A stretch of 64,000 nucleotides of DNA from Hibiscus mutabilis (taxonomy: Eukaryota > Streptophyta > Magnoliopsida > Malvales > Malvaceae), in NCBI GenBank assembly GCA_019671005.1, contig CM033725.1, forward strand, positions 33,750,678-33,814,677. Reading direction: 5' to 3'. The position numbers and the translations under genes are program-made. The notes beneath the pieces were generated by a model that was given only the letters and a program-made list of their open reading frames with translations, did no database searches and was not told where the DNA came from. Numbering within the stretch: position 1 is the stretch's first letter; each line of letters starts with the position of its first letter. Shown here one piece after another: positions 11,168 through 22,506 of the stretch.

Positions 11168-14100
11168 TATAACGACGTTTTTTGAAGAAAAAAAACTACT
11201 AATATATCCCACCTTTTGGAGAAGGTTTGCTTAAAGGGAATTCCTTTTGAAAAATTATAATCCTTTGAAAAACGATTGAAAATGTGGTTCTTATTTAAGA
11301 TAAGATTTGGAGTCGCCACCGGCCACTTGGATAAGGTGGGCCGGACACCACAAAACCAGAGATTCAATTTGAAAGGGCTCGGGAGTTGGTTACGTGTGGG
11401 GAAGGATTAGCACCCCCATCATGCCTGAAAATCGCTACCGAAATATTTGTTGCTCTTAATCGAAGGAAATTGTTGAAATTTGAAAAGAATTTAATTTGGT
11501 GACCTTAATTGAACGGGCTTTATCAATTTGGTGGGTTCAAATTAATTGGACATTTAACTAATAAGGTTGACGATACATCGGACCCTAGATTAAACCGACA
11601 TCGAATAAGCCTGACTGCCGTGTTAATTTATAGTTCGAATCTCGCACGTCACCTTTATGCATGGTGCAAGCAGTTAAGGAATGATGCAATGACTTTATCA
11701 AGTTTTAATTCTACCTTAAGTCGGTAAGGATTAATTCAAATATTTGGTCAGCATCCTTTAAGTTCAGGCTGTTACAACACATGTATCGGAATTAATGAAT
11801 ACCTCCCCTTTTATTGTTTAAATTAATTAACGTGTAAACTAAATGGGGTAAATGATGACAAATAAAATGAATGTCAAACAAAGACTTGAAAATTAACCGC
11901 ACAAAGGCCCACTAAAAGTCCAAACCTAAAAGGCCCAAATTATGGAAGTTCAATTAATGATCTAATTAATCTAAGTGAATCTAATATTTAACCCTGACTT
12001 GATTAAAACCTTAAGAAGACCTAAACTCTAGAATTAACTTAATTAATTTAAAATCGTGCCACTATGATACGAGCACACGATTTAAAATTAATTAAAATAA
12101 TTAACCTAAATCTAATCTAAAACCCAAAAGCTAATAACTAGGCCTAACAATCTAAAGCCCAAGACAAAAGCTCAAACTATTCAAAACCTAGGGCCCTAAA
12201 CTACTAACACTAGGCCTAAAACATAAATACAAATGTATTTAGTATATATTCTATACCAAAAACATATTATATGTATTTAACACTATATTATATATATTAT
12301 AACAACTATGTATTATATACTTTATAAAAAAAACTTATATGATATGTATTATATGAAAGAAAGAACTTATACGATATATATGAAAAACTGTGTATTATAT
12401 ATTCTTTAAAACTATATGTTATATGCACCATATATATATATATACATCATAAAACATTAATGTATATTACATATCATACCAATAACAGTATGTATGTGTC
12501 GAATATATATGTATATATAAAAAAAGCATAATAAAACACAACATAACAAATATATATTTACAAGATGAAATGAGGAAAATATACCCAAAGTCCAAAACAT
12601 TGGACTTAAGCACCTAATCTGGGCCAGCAAGCTGGGTCCTCCTTTGCTGGACCGGGTCAGCATGGGATCCGTGTTCGGTGCACCCAAACCGTACGGGTCT
12701 GATAATAAAGGAAGGCTTCCCTTTTTATTTCATTTGCTTCTTCTTCTTTTTGCAGGTGAGGGCCTTATTCTCCAACAGAACCCTAGCCATCCGCCGAGGC
12801 TTAAATCTATCGGTCGTCTCTGCTCCGGTGGTCATTCCGTCCAACCAACACCACCACGACAAAACAAACGCCTCCCTCTTTCCTTCTATCGGTTTAGATA
12901 TCGCCCAAAACAACTGCACGCACTACAAATCGAGACCGAACCCGAGAGGTTTTGGAAGCACGATCTGTCTCCGTCTGCTGTTGGATCGTGGCAGACCCGA
13001 GATATATGGTTCCCCACGTCAAGAGGAGCTAGCCCGCCGTTGGGATTGCCAAAATAAAGCTCCGGTCGCCGGAGAATGCCGAAAGCCGAGGCGGGTGACC
13101 ATCAAAACATTCCAAGTTCTTCACTGCCGATCTACCCACTCTGTCGTTGGATCATCGTGATCTTGGGATATATTGTTCCCCTCACCTGGAGAAGCCTACC
13201 CACTATTGGGATTCGCCGATTAATCCTCCGACCGCCGGCAGCTGCTGAAGACCGAAGGTAAAGCTTCATTTTTCTTTCTTCCTTTTTGATTCGAACCCAA
13301 AAAACAGAACAATTGAAGTACCTAGAAATATATTCTTTGTATGCTGATAAAAAACTCTCTTTTGTGTTTTGCTTTGTTGATTCGGAAAAGAGGAAAAACT
13401 AGAGAATAGGGAATCTGAAAATGTTGCCTTTTCTATTGGTGCTTGAATCTGCCTCGCTATTGATTGTAAAAATTGCACTTGTTTTGCTGTTTGAATCGAA
13501 AAGAAAAAGGAGGAAGTTCTGAAATGCTTTTCTTTGTATTGATTCCTGAATATCCTCTCTCTCTTATTTTGAACCGAATGGAAAATAGAAGAACCAAAAT
13601 TTAGGAATTCTCTGTTCTCTCTATTGATAGTTGAATTCTCTTCCATTACATTATTTCGAATCTTATAGCCAAAAATTACAGTGAATTTACATATATATAT
13701 AAAAGACATAAAATTACTGATTGGCTGCCTCTGTAATTTGTTTGTATTCATGCCCTTTCTAACATGGTTGTTGCTGTTTGTCTGTGTTGGTTGGTGCCTG
13801 TGAGGGTGATGGAGGAAGAGGGGACCAGCAAAGTGGTTATGGCATGTGGGAGCGGGAGAGATGCGCATGTGAGGGAGTCCAAAGGCTCGATCCGACGTGG
13901 CTGCCACGTGTTTGTCGATGTGTCCGTCCTCTGCTGATGTGGTGCAGAATGAGTGGCCAACAGTGTGACGTGGCCTCCATGGTGGCAAGGAAGGCCACAA
14001 ATATGGGCTGGTTGGGCTACTGCAAGAGGAATATAGGCATTAGGGTTTTAATTATTTAGGGCCCTAAATGGGCTGAGTGTAATATTATGTATTGTTTATT

Positions 14101-14237
14101 TTTTTAAGATTTTTTTGTGTAAATAGACTTTTATTATTTAATTAAAGTGGTATTGGGCTTGTATTCTTATAGTTGAGCATGTATATTTTTTACTTAGTCT
14201 CTCTTTTAATTTAATTTAGTTTGATAGTAATAATATA

Positions 14238-14260
14238 TAATAATAATAATAATAATAATA
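14238..14260. repeat. (TAA)n microsatellite
   Basis: A run of about seven TAA units followed by further degenerate TAATAA sequence to about 14400, inside the solo LTR. Confidence 0.85.
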
Positions 14261-14510
14261 GATAATAGCAAGTAATAATAATGGTAACATATAATACGAA
14301 TGATAGTAATATATAATAATAATAACAAGGTAATAATAATATGATAATAAGATAAGACAATAATATGATAATAAATAGCATACTACGATAGTAGATATGA
14401 ATGTTTAATTAAAATAGAATTAGTAACTAATTAATTTTTTTGGGTTTTTAAGTTTTAATAAAAAGGATAAAGTAAGCAAAGCCCATAACATTATTTAAAA
14501 AGTAATAACA

Positions 14511-14530
14511 TATATATATATATATATATA
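14511..14530. repeat. (TA)n microsatellite
   Basis: Ten TA units close to the right end of the solo LTR. Confidence 0.85.
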
Positions 14531-14594
14531 AGCTTGTTATTGTAAAGAACCCAAAAATAAAACCGGTCTATCCCGAACAAAATTAGTGATTACA

Positions 14595-14880
14595 ATCTCA
14601 AGTTAAGGTTTTGACTATCCATGGGAATTGATAGCTAAATAGCTATTTTAAGCTTTGATATTGAATTTGATATCGTTATATTGATTTTGATATCGTATTA
14701 TCGATTATAATGGATTCCTATTGTTTAACCTAGCTCAAGAATTAGATAGAGATCATCCACCATCACCGACGAAAGCTAGGAACAAAGGAATTGCCATCCG
14801 GGAGCTGTAGGAGCATCGGATTATCAAGGTGAGTGTAGTCGGAGTTTCGAGATAGGCTCGGTGCCTTTCTCGATCCCATT
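14595..14880 (+). repeat. 3' LTR of gypsy A, second part, truncated
   Basis: It resumes exactly where 11167 stopped and follows 5' LTR bases from about 3222 to about 3506. At 14880 the match ends inside CGATCCCATT and antisense gypsy E sequence begins. The remaining roughly 1.9 kb of LTR was not found elsewhere in the window. Confidence 0.88.
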
Positions 14881-16067
14881 TTATACGGGGCCATTAATTT
14901 AGGTGCAATACCTGGTATCATCTTTATTTTGAATTTCACTTCTCAATCTAGAGGTAATTCCGAGTAACTCATCTGGGCATACATCCAGATATTTTTGGAC
15001 AGTCGAGTTATTTTCCAATTTAACTTCAACAGCCCGAGTATCCACTATATTTGCTAAGAAAACTTAACAACCTTATAACAACAATTTCCTTAATAAAATA
15101 ACTGAAATTATATTGGAGAAGGGATTTACCCTTTTATCAACTACTACTATTTTTGTACCTTCCGTGTTTTTCAATACTAATCGCTTTATGCGACAATTCA
15201 TCATGGCCTGATAGGAAGGTAACCAATTCATGCCCACAATCATCTTAGACTCCTCAAAAGATAATCCTATTAAGTTTATCGGTAACTCTATTTCTTATGT
15301 TTTTATCGAGCAATTCCACATGTTCAGCTCTCCCTTACATTACAACCCAACAAATTCATGACCGCTATATTACTTGAAATGGGTTCTATAAGGATATCTC
15401 ATTCACCGTTCAACTTCGTACTTATATATGAATGTGTAAAGCTAGGACTCATCAACATCAATACAGGTTTATCCAAAAAGATGAGATGTACCTTCTATGA
15501 TTTTCAAATCATCCTAATCTTTATCAGTCCTGATGTTATAAACTCGAACTGATATGTGCAATCCTGGCTATTAAGAAAATTCAGATGGTTTTCTAATCTA
15601 GCTTAAACCTCGGAGCAACAAAATAGCTCTATCCAATTTCTCGGTATCCATCCAGTGTAATCCTTAGATTATTCAGTTGCAAATCAACAATCACTAGACC
15701 TTAATCTGCTTTTCCTTTCAATTCAGGTGTTTCTAAACTTTTCAGTTCCTTAATCCGGCACAAGCACTTCTTGTTTTATCAGTGCCCCTTTCTTGTTCAG
15801 ATTTATCCGAAGGGTTATTATTAACCTTATTGTTACTACAATTGATTCCTTCCAAATCTTCCAATTTACCAGTTCATCACGCTTTCTTGACTCAAATATT
15901 TCTTATAATTCCTCCCAATTTACATTAGTAAGGAGCGACATCAATCAATTCGTAAAAACATCATATCAGTAATATTGATATCCTAGTGGCATGTATACTC
16001 TTTTTAATACAAAATCATTTTCATTTAGGCCGAGAATCGGCTAAACCTGTAGCTCTGAAACCAAAAA
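14881..16067 (-). pseudogene. Truncated internal fragment of gypsy E (protease to primer site), antisense
   Basis: It matches 21319-22506 nearly base for base with scattered changes. On the minus strand it carries the remains of the aspartic protease region (a GMNWL-type motif near 15200-15240). Near 16052-16063 there is a primer site changed to GCTCTGAAACCA on the plus strand. No intact frame remains. Confidence 0.8.
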
Positions 16068-19000
16068 TGTAATACCCTTTTCCCGTATTCATAGCTGAAT
16101 ACGAGTCAGAGATATCACAAACCATTTGTAAAACCCTCTACATTTGTAACTCGGTAAAATTTTATTTCTTTAAAAATGTTACAATGTATTTAGTTTTTAT
16201 TTACAAATCTAGTTATTCACGTAAAGTTTAAAAATAATATTTTCATCTTCAAATCGAATTTATTTTCAAGCATCAACTTATCAATTTAATTTGTCTTGAT
16301 ATAATTAATAAAACTGCCTAAAAACTGCCTGATTTAAAATTCATCCAGAAACCAAATAAAATACAAATTCTATCAGAGCATGCATACCCTTTTAATATAC
16401 ATGCCAACTTGTAAATATCGAACAATATCAAAAGATATCTTACAGATACTGATGTACCTGTTATTGATTGATGATGTCCGTATATACTCCTTACTCCAAC
16501 CATTTCTTCTTTCCTACGTGTAAAACAGTTACACGCTAAGTATTTAATTAGTGAGGCAATAATTCAAATTTAAGTGCAATTGTCATAATACCAATCTCAA
16601 TATTAATTATTAATTATTAATAATACATATGATCACCTTACCATTACATGTTCATTAACATAATTAAATATGTAATAGCATATATGTATATCAAAGTGAT
16701 AAGATTAGATCTTACCAATATTGGTGCCATTTCCATCCGTAAGCTTTCAATGCTTATCAATACCTTTTTCCAACTCTGTCTGCAAGCTTTCAAGCTTATC
16801 ATTCTATTTTTTTATTTCAATTCAGTTTACTTAGCCCAAGGTATCGAATTAAGAGATTCTATGTACACGAGTCATCCCCCCATACCCAACCTTTCTTGAG
16901 TATGTATATTATTTGCACTCTACCGGGAGTGCTTAGCACCGAAGTGCTTCTGTATACTTACCGGAATGTACAATATATCCCTCATTTAGTTTTTATGAAA
17001 TTACTATGAAGTGCTTAGCACCCGTAATAAGTCCGTATACTCAAACCATGCATGAGTATACTCCTCAATGAGTATTTATAAAATTTGCACTTTACCTGAA
17101 GTGCTTAGAATCTTTATACAGCTGTTTATGACTCTATGGCTAGCCAACTATACCTTTGATATCATACTTGGGCTTTATATCATCAAATATTTCATCCATG
17201 GCAATGTACATCAATTTATATTAACATGAAGCAGTTCATAACCGAATAACATTAATAGTAAATCATCATCAATAACTAGTGATCAATGCATTTATTTTCA
17301 ACCTTTGACATATTTAAAGTATGTCAAATGTATGATCAATGACATCATTAACTTGTACGATTCATGGAGAATTTTCAAAGTCAATTTCTAGTATTGAATT
17401 TCGGAACAATATGCTATACTGTTTTCTGACCTTTCACCACTTAAATATTCATATCTTTTTATTCGGAACTCGAAATCAGTTTCCGTTTGTTGGACACGAA
17501 ACTAGACGAACAAATATTTACATCGGTATAAAATTCACATTCCAACCATTTTTTAGAATTTATGGTGAATTTTCAAAGTTACTGCCATAAACCAGTTTTT
17601 CTACACAACTTCCATAAACAACTTAAACTTTTATACTAACTTCTCCATACTTCTCTACTTTTCAATTTAGTCCAATCACTAGCTTTAAACCACCAACTCA
17701 TCACATTATTCACCAAATAATTATTCACAGTAATTCTCCCTAATTTTCCTTATTTACCGAAATAGGTACTAAAAATGCAAAGATAAGGATTCATGCTTCT
17801 TAACTTTGCAATTTAGTCCTCAATTCAACATTACTACCTTAATTCCATCATTACAACTAAAAATCAGATTTAGCCCCCATACAAAACTTCCATTTCGATT
17901 TGGTCACTTAACTTTGACAAATTGTCAAAATGGTCACTAATTCAATTCAACATCAATTTGGAATTCTAATTTCATTTTCTTATCTCTAACATCATTAATA
18001 ACATAAATACACTCCAAATTCTAAAAATTCATATTTGGTCCTTCAACTTTTCATTTTGCCAAAATTGTCCCTACACAATTTAACTTAGAGTTTTGCTTCC
18101 AAACAACAATTCAAGCTTACTAGATCATTATTTCAACATCACAAACCCTAAATTAAACTTGAATCCATAAACCCTAATCATCTTCATAATAATCAAAACA
18201 TGTAAAACTTAAATCCGAACTCAATATCATGATTTTTAACATCATACTAGCTTGATTTCAACTTGAATTCAATCATGGAATCATAAAATCTCAAAAGCCC
18301 CAATTTGATCCATAAACCCTAATTTCTTTCTCATGTAAATTCTCATCAATCAAGCATGGATTCCATGAATTATTGATATCAAAAGATAGAGCTTGAAGAG
18401 TAGAACAACTTTGTAGTTGAAGAGATTACCTGAAAACCGAGTTTTGGGGCTTGAATCGAGCTTGGAAAATTTTTTTCTCTTTCTTTACCTAGACCTCACG
18501 TTTGTTGCTGGAAAAGATGAACCATCTTTTCACCATTATTTTACACATATATCTATTAAATGAATTCATTTAATAGTGAAATTACAATCTTGCCCTTTTA
18601 TCCAATGGTTGTGATTGATTTTATCATCAATCAAGGGCCAAGATTTAATATTCCATTTTCTCTTTCCAAAATTGCCCTTATAACTTTTTAAATATTTCAA
18701 AATTGTCATTGGGGCCAAATGACCAATTTGCCCTCCAACTAGTTTTTATTTACTAGTTTGCCATTCTTGTAAAAATTTAACTAAATCTAGTTGGAATCCA
18801 ACCAACTATAATAAAATATTCATAAAGTAATATTTTATGAATTTTTCCATATCTTTTGGATCAGTCTCCAAAATTTCTATTTGATCCAATATACTGATAA
18901 ATAATCCTTTACTCAGAAATAAACCGTAAGATTCATCTTGAACCGAACTAAAAATATTTCCAACACTTGGAAATGACTTTTATAACATTTCTCTATCATA

Positions 19001-19496
19001 TGGTAAAATTTCAAAATTTTCCAGTTCGATCCAGGTATACGAATTCCACTTAAACTTTAACTGTGATTTTCCCAATAATCGAAGTATCAGATCGAACCAA
19101 AAATTCCACATTCGATTCACACCCTTAGGTGATCTATTTATTTATGAAATAAAAACCCTTAACTTTTGGGGAATTATAACTTTAGTCCCCAAACTTTTCC
19201 AAAGTTTATACTTTAGCCATAAAATTTTCAAAATTTACATTTTGGTCACTAAACTTTTAAACTTCAATTTCCACTCCAATTTTCCTTGGTATTCAACCAA
19301 AACTTAAGAATACCTTATTCAATTCACTATCTATCACATGATACCTTTAAACCTTAGAAATTTCCTTTCCAAAACCCATAATTAAAGAAATCTCAACTTT
19401 CGCATTTTTGTCATTTTAGTCACCAAGTTAGCTTTTAAGCTATTATCTTAGTACTAAATGACCCTTAATCAACTTAGTAAATTTTGTGGTATTACA
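16068..19496 (-). repeat. LTR 1 of gypsy E (3429 bp)
   Basis: Its ends are TGTAATAC (16068) and GTATTACA (19496), a perfect terminal inverted pair. It matches LTR 2 throughout except for a missing block of about 540 bp at about 17345, which corresponds to about 23765-24300 of LTR 2. Between 16927 and 17112 it has several copies of AGTGCTTAGCAC, a small palindrome-like repeat. Confidence 0.88.
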
Positions 19497-22400
19497 ATTC
19501 TCTCCCCTTAAAAAAATTCGTCCTCGAATTTTCAACACGCACCTGATTCAAAAGGTGAGGAAACTATTTTCTTATATTTTCTTCTTATTTCTCTCAAATC
19601 GTTTCTTTAATATTATGATTTTTTTGTCAAAGAACTCTAACAAACAGGATTGTCTTGTTTTCTTAATTCTTTGACTCTATGTGCTAGGATCTTTACCAGT
19701 TCTTTTTCATAGCTTAAATTCGGCTGAATCTCTATTTTCTCTAGAGTAACAACATGTGAGGGGTCTAATCAATATTTCCAGAGCATCGATACATTATGAA
19801 TCTTGTTCATTTCCAAAGATAAAGCTAACTATTAAGCTTAACTATCAGACTAACTCCTTTCACAATTTCTTATAGCCCAATAAATTTTGAACTTCACTAT
19901 CTCTTTGTCTAAACCATAACACCTTCTTCCAAGGTGAAACTTTTAAGGAATACTTTATCCTTAACTTCATATTAAATATCTTTCCTTTCAGGGCCAACAT
20001 ATAGTTTCCATCAGTGAGATAGAAATTCTTCCTTGATAATACAAATATCTATCAAACCTAACTTCCAAGTTTTCAGTTTCACTCTTTTCCACTTGTTTGA
20101 ACCTTGACAAAATTTCTCATCCTTGCTTTAAAGATATCTTATTTAATCCAATATGGTAAATTTTATTCTTAACTTGGTAATCAAAACACCATCTTCTTTT
20201 AATGCAAATCTTGCATTCATAACTCTTAAGACAACAATTGTCTTTCGACTGAGAGCGCCAGCTACTACATTAGCTTTTTTGGACGATAGTCAATGACCAT
20301 ATCATAATTCTTAAGAAACTCGATCCAACTTCTTTGCGTCAAGTTCAACTCTTCTTTAGTAAGCATATACTTTAAACTTTTATAACCTATATAAATATAG
20401 CATCGTTCACTGTATAAATAATGATGCTATATCTTTTAAAGCAAATACAACCATTACCAGCTCCAAATTCCAAGTAAGGTAATTGCTCTCATATATCTTA
20501 AGTTGTCTCAAGCATATACCATTACTTTTCCTTTTTGCACAAGTATGCATCCCAAACCGTTATGAGAAGCATCTCTATATACTACATAATCTTTACCCGA
20601 TTCAGGTTGTACTAGTACCGTGGCTTCTATTAAGAGCTCCTTTAATGTCTCAAAGTTTTCTTGGCATTTATCTATTCAACTGAATGGCATTTCTTTCCTC
20701 AATAGCTTGGTCAATGGGGAGGCAATCATCAAGAAATTATGAACCTCTAAAACATTCTTCAAAGGTTTCCATTCAACTATAATTTGTACTTTCTTGGGGT
20801 CTACTCTTATTCCCACTGCCAAATCCACAGATCTAATAAAACAGCCTTTGACAACCAAATTCATACTTTAACAATTTAGCATATAACTTCTTTTCTCGAA
20901 AGGTCTGAAAAACAATGCAAAAATGGGTATCTTATTCTTCCTTTTTCCTTCGAATAGACCAAAATATACTCAGTGAACTATACCAAAAATTGGTCCAAGC
21001 AAAATTAAAATACCTGGTTCATTAGGCCTATAAATGTCGTAGGCATCATCACGAACTCATAGTATTCATATCGAGTCCGAAAAGCTATCTTTAGAATTTC
21101 TTCTTCCTTGATTTTTTTAACTAATCAAAAGATCATCAGTCTTCAGAAGAAGATATTTATTCTTTACTACTACCTTCTCGAGCTGATAGAAATCAGTCTT
21201 TCTCTTTCACAATTAACACGGGTGTGCACTCAAGATGACACACTTGACTTTATAAAACATCGACCTAATATTCCTTGCAATTTGTACCTTTAAATCTCGA
21301 AGTTCGGTCGAAGCCATTTTATACGGGGCCATTAATTTAGGCGCAATACCTGGTATCATCTTTATTTTGAATTTCACTTCTCAATCTAGAGGTAATTCCG
21401 AGTAACCCATCTGGGCATACATCCATATATTTTTGGACAGTCGAGTTATTTTCCAATTTAACTTCAACAGCCCGAGTATCCAATATATTTACTAAGAAAA
21501 CTTAACAACCTTATAACAACAATTTCCTTAATAAAATAACTAAAATTACATTGGAGGAGGGATTTACCCTTTTATCAACTGCTACTATTTTTGTACCTTC
21601 CGTGTTTTTCAATACTAATCGTTTTATGCGAGAATTCATCATGGCCTGATGGGAAGGTAATCAATTCATGCCCACAATCATCTTAGACTCCTCAAAAGAT
21701 AATTCCATTAAGTTTATTGGGAACTCTATTTTTTATGTTTTTATCGAGAAATTCCACATGTTCAGCTCGCCCTTACATTACAACCCAACAAATTCGTGAC
21801 CGCTATATTACTTGAAATGGGTTCTATAAGGATATCTCATTCACCATTCAACTTCGTACTTATATATGAATGTGTAAAGCTAGGACCCATCAACATCAAT
21901 ACATGTTTATCCAAAAAGATAAGATGTACCTTCTATGATTTTCGAATCATCCCAATCTTTATCAGTCTTGATGTTATAAACTCGAACTGATATGTGCAAT
22001 CCTGGCTATGAAGCAAATTCAGATGGTTTTCTAATCTAGCTTAAATCTCGGTGCAACAAAATAGCTCCATCCAATTTCTCGGTATCCATCCAGTGTAATC
22101 CTTAGATTATTCAGTTACAAATCAACAATCACTGGACCTAAATCTGCTTTTTCTTTCAATTCAGGTGTTTCTAAACGTTTCAATTCCTTAATCCGGCACA
22201 GGCACTTCTTGTTGTACCAGTGCCCCTTTCTTGTTAATATTTATCCGAAGAGTTATTATTAACCTTAATGTTACTACTCTTGATTCCTTCCAAAGCTTCC
22301 AATTTACCAGTTCATCACGCTTTCTTGACTCAAATATTTCTTATAATTCCTCCCAATTTACATTAGTAAGGAGCGACATCAATCAAATCGTAAAAACATC

Positions 22401-22506
22401 ATATCAGTAATATTGATATCCTAGTGGCATGAATACTCTTTTTAACATAAAACCATTTTCATTTAGGCCGAGAATCGGCTAAACTTGTAGCTCTGATACC
22501 AATAAA
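19497..22506 (-). pseudogene. Internal region of gypsy E with remnants of protease, reverse transcriptase, RNase H and integrase
   Basis: On the minus strand: primer site TGGTATCAGAGC (22501-22490); protease remnant near 21700-21640; the APYKMA reverse transcriptase start near 21325-21305; the AFRTRYEYYEF motif near 21095-21050; the IRVDPKKVQIIVEWKPLKN and IASPLTKLLRKE region at 20864-20676; an RNase H part near 20600-20250; an integrase C-terminal trace near 19990-19880; and a polypurine tract (RC of CTCTCCCCTTAA) at about 19500-19512. Only about 530 bp separate the primer site from protease, so gag is deleted, and the integrase core is also deleted. Many stops are present. Confidence 0.85.

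Larger units (their letters stand above)
11168..14594 (+). mobile_element. Solo LTR (3.4 kb) inserted in the 3' LTR of gypsy A
   Basis: The insert is flanked by ATCTC on both sides, begins TATAACGACG (former TG changed to TA) and ends GTGATTACA. These are the ends of a single long LTR. No internal retrotransposon genes, primer site or polypurine tract are visible. A stretch near 11308-11430 (GGAGTCGCCACC, GGTTACGTGTGGGGAAGG, TTAGCACCC) recalls LTRs of Ogre/Tat-type gypsy elements, from memory. Parts at 12600-13260 and 13770-14000 are GC-richer and hold long chance ORFs with no recognisable product. The middle (12230-12540) and end (14220-14530) are AT-rich with microsatellites. It presumably arose by LTR-LTR recombination. 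Confidence 0.8.
2670..14880 (+). mobile_element. Ty3/gypsy chromovirus 'A', complete except for a truncated and interrupted 3' LTR
   Basis: The order is 5' LTR (2670-5433), primer binding site, gag, protease, reverse transcriptase, RNase H, integrase with a chromodomain-like end, polypurine tract, and 3' LTR (10613-11167 continued at 14595-14880). Both LTRs begin TGTAACATCC. Long LTRs, a Met-tRNA primer site and the C-terminal chromodomain fit the Tekay/Del chromovirus type. The element is riddled with nonsense codons and a local gag duplication. Its last roughly 1.9 kb of 3' LTR is missing, replaced by gypsy E at 14881. It entered the ORF of the copia element to its left; the far target-site duplicate is lost. 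Confidence 0.9.

Noticed and set aside
12644..13160. Overlapping ORFs of 137 and 160 codons in the solo LTR
   Set aside because: They overlap in different frames, have no known domain and lie in an LTR. They could reflect a captured GC-rich fragment but are not supported as genes.
13266..14000. 244-codon ORF on the minus strand
   Set aside because: It lies within the solo LTR, is low in complexity (Phe/Ser/Lys/Asn runs) and has no recognisable motif.
15358..15552. Near-identical plus-strand ORFs MTAILLEMGSIRIS at 15358 and 21796
   Set aside because: They are antisense shadows of the protease region of gypsy E, duplicated because the internal region is duplicated.
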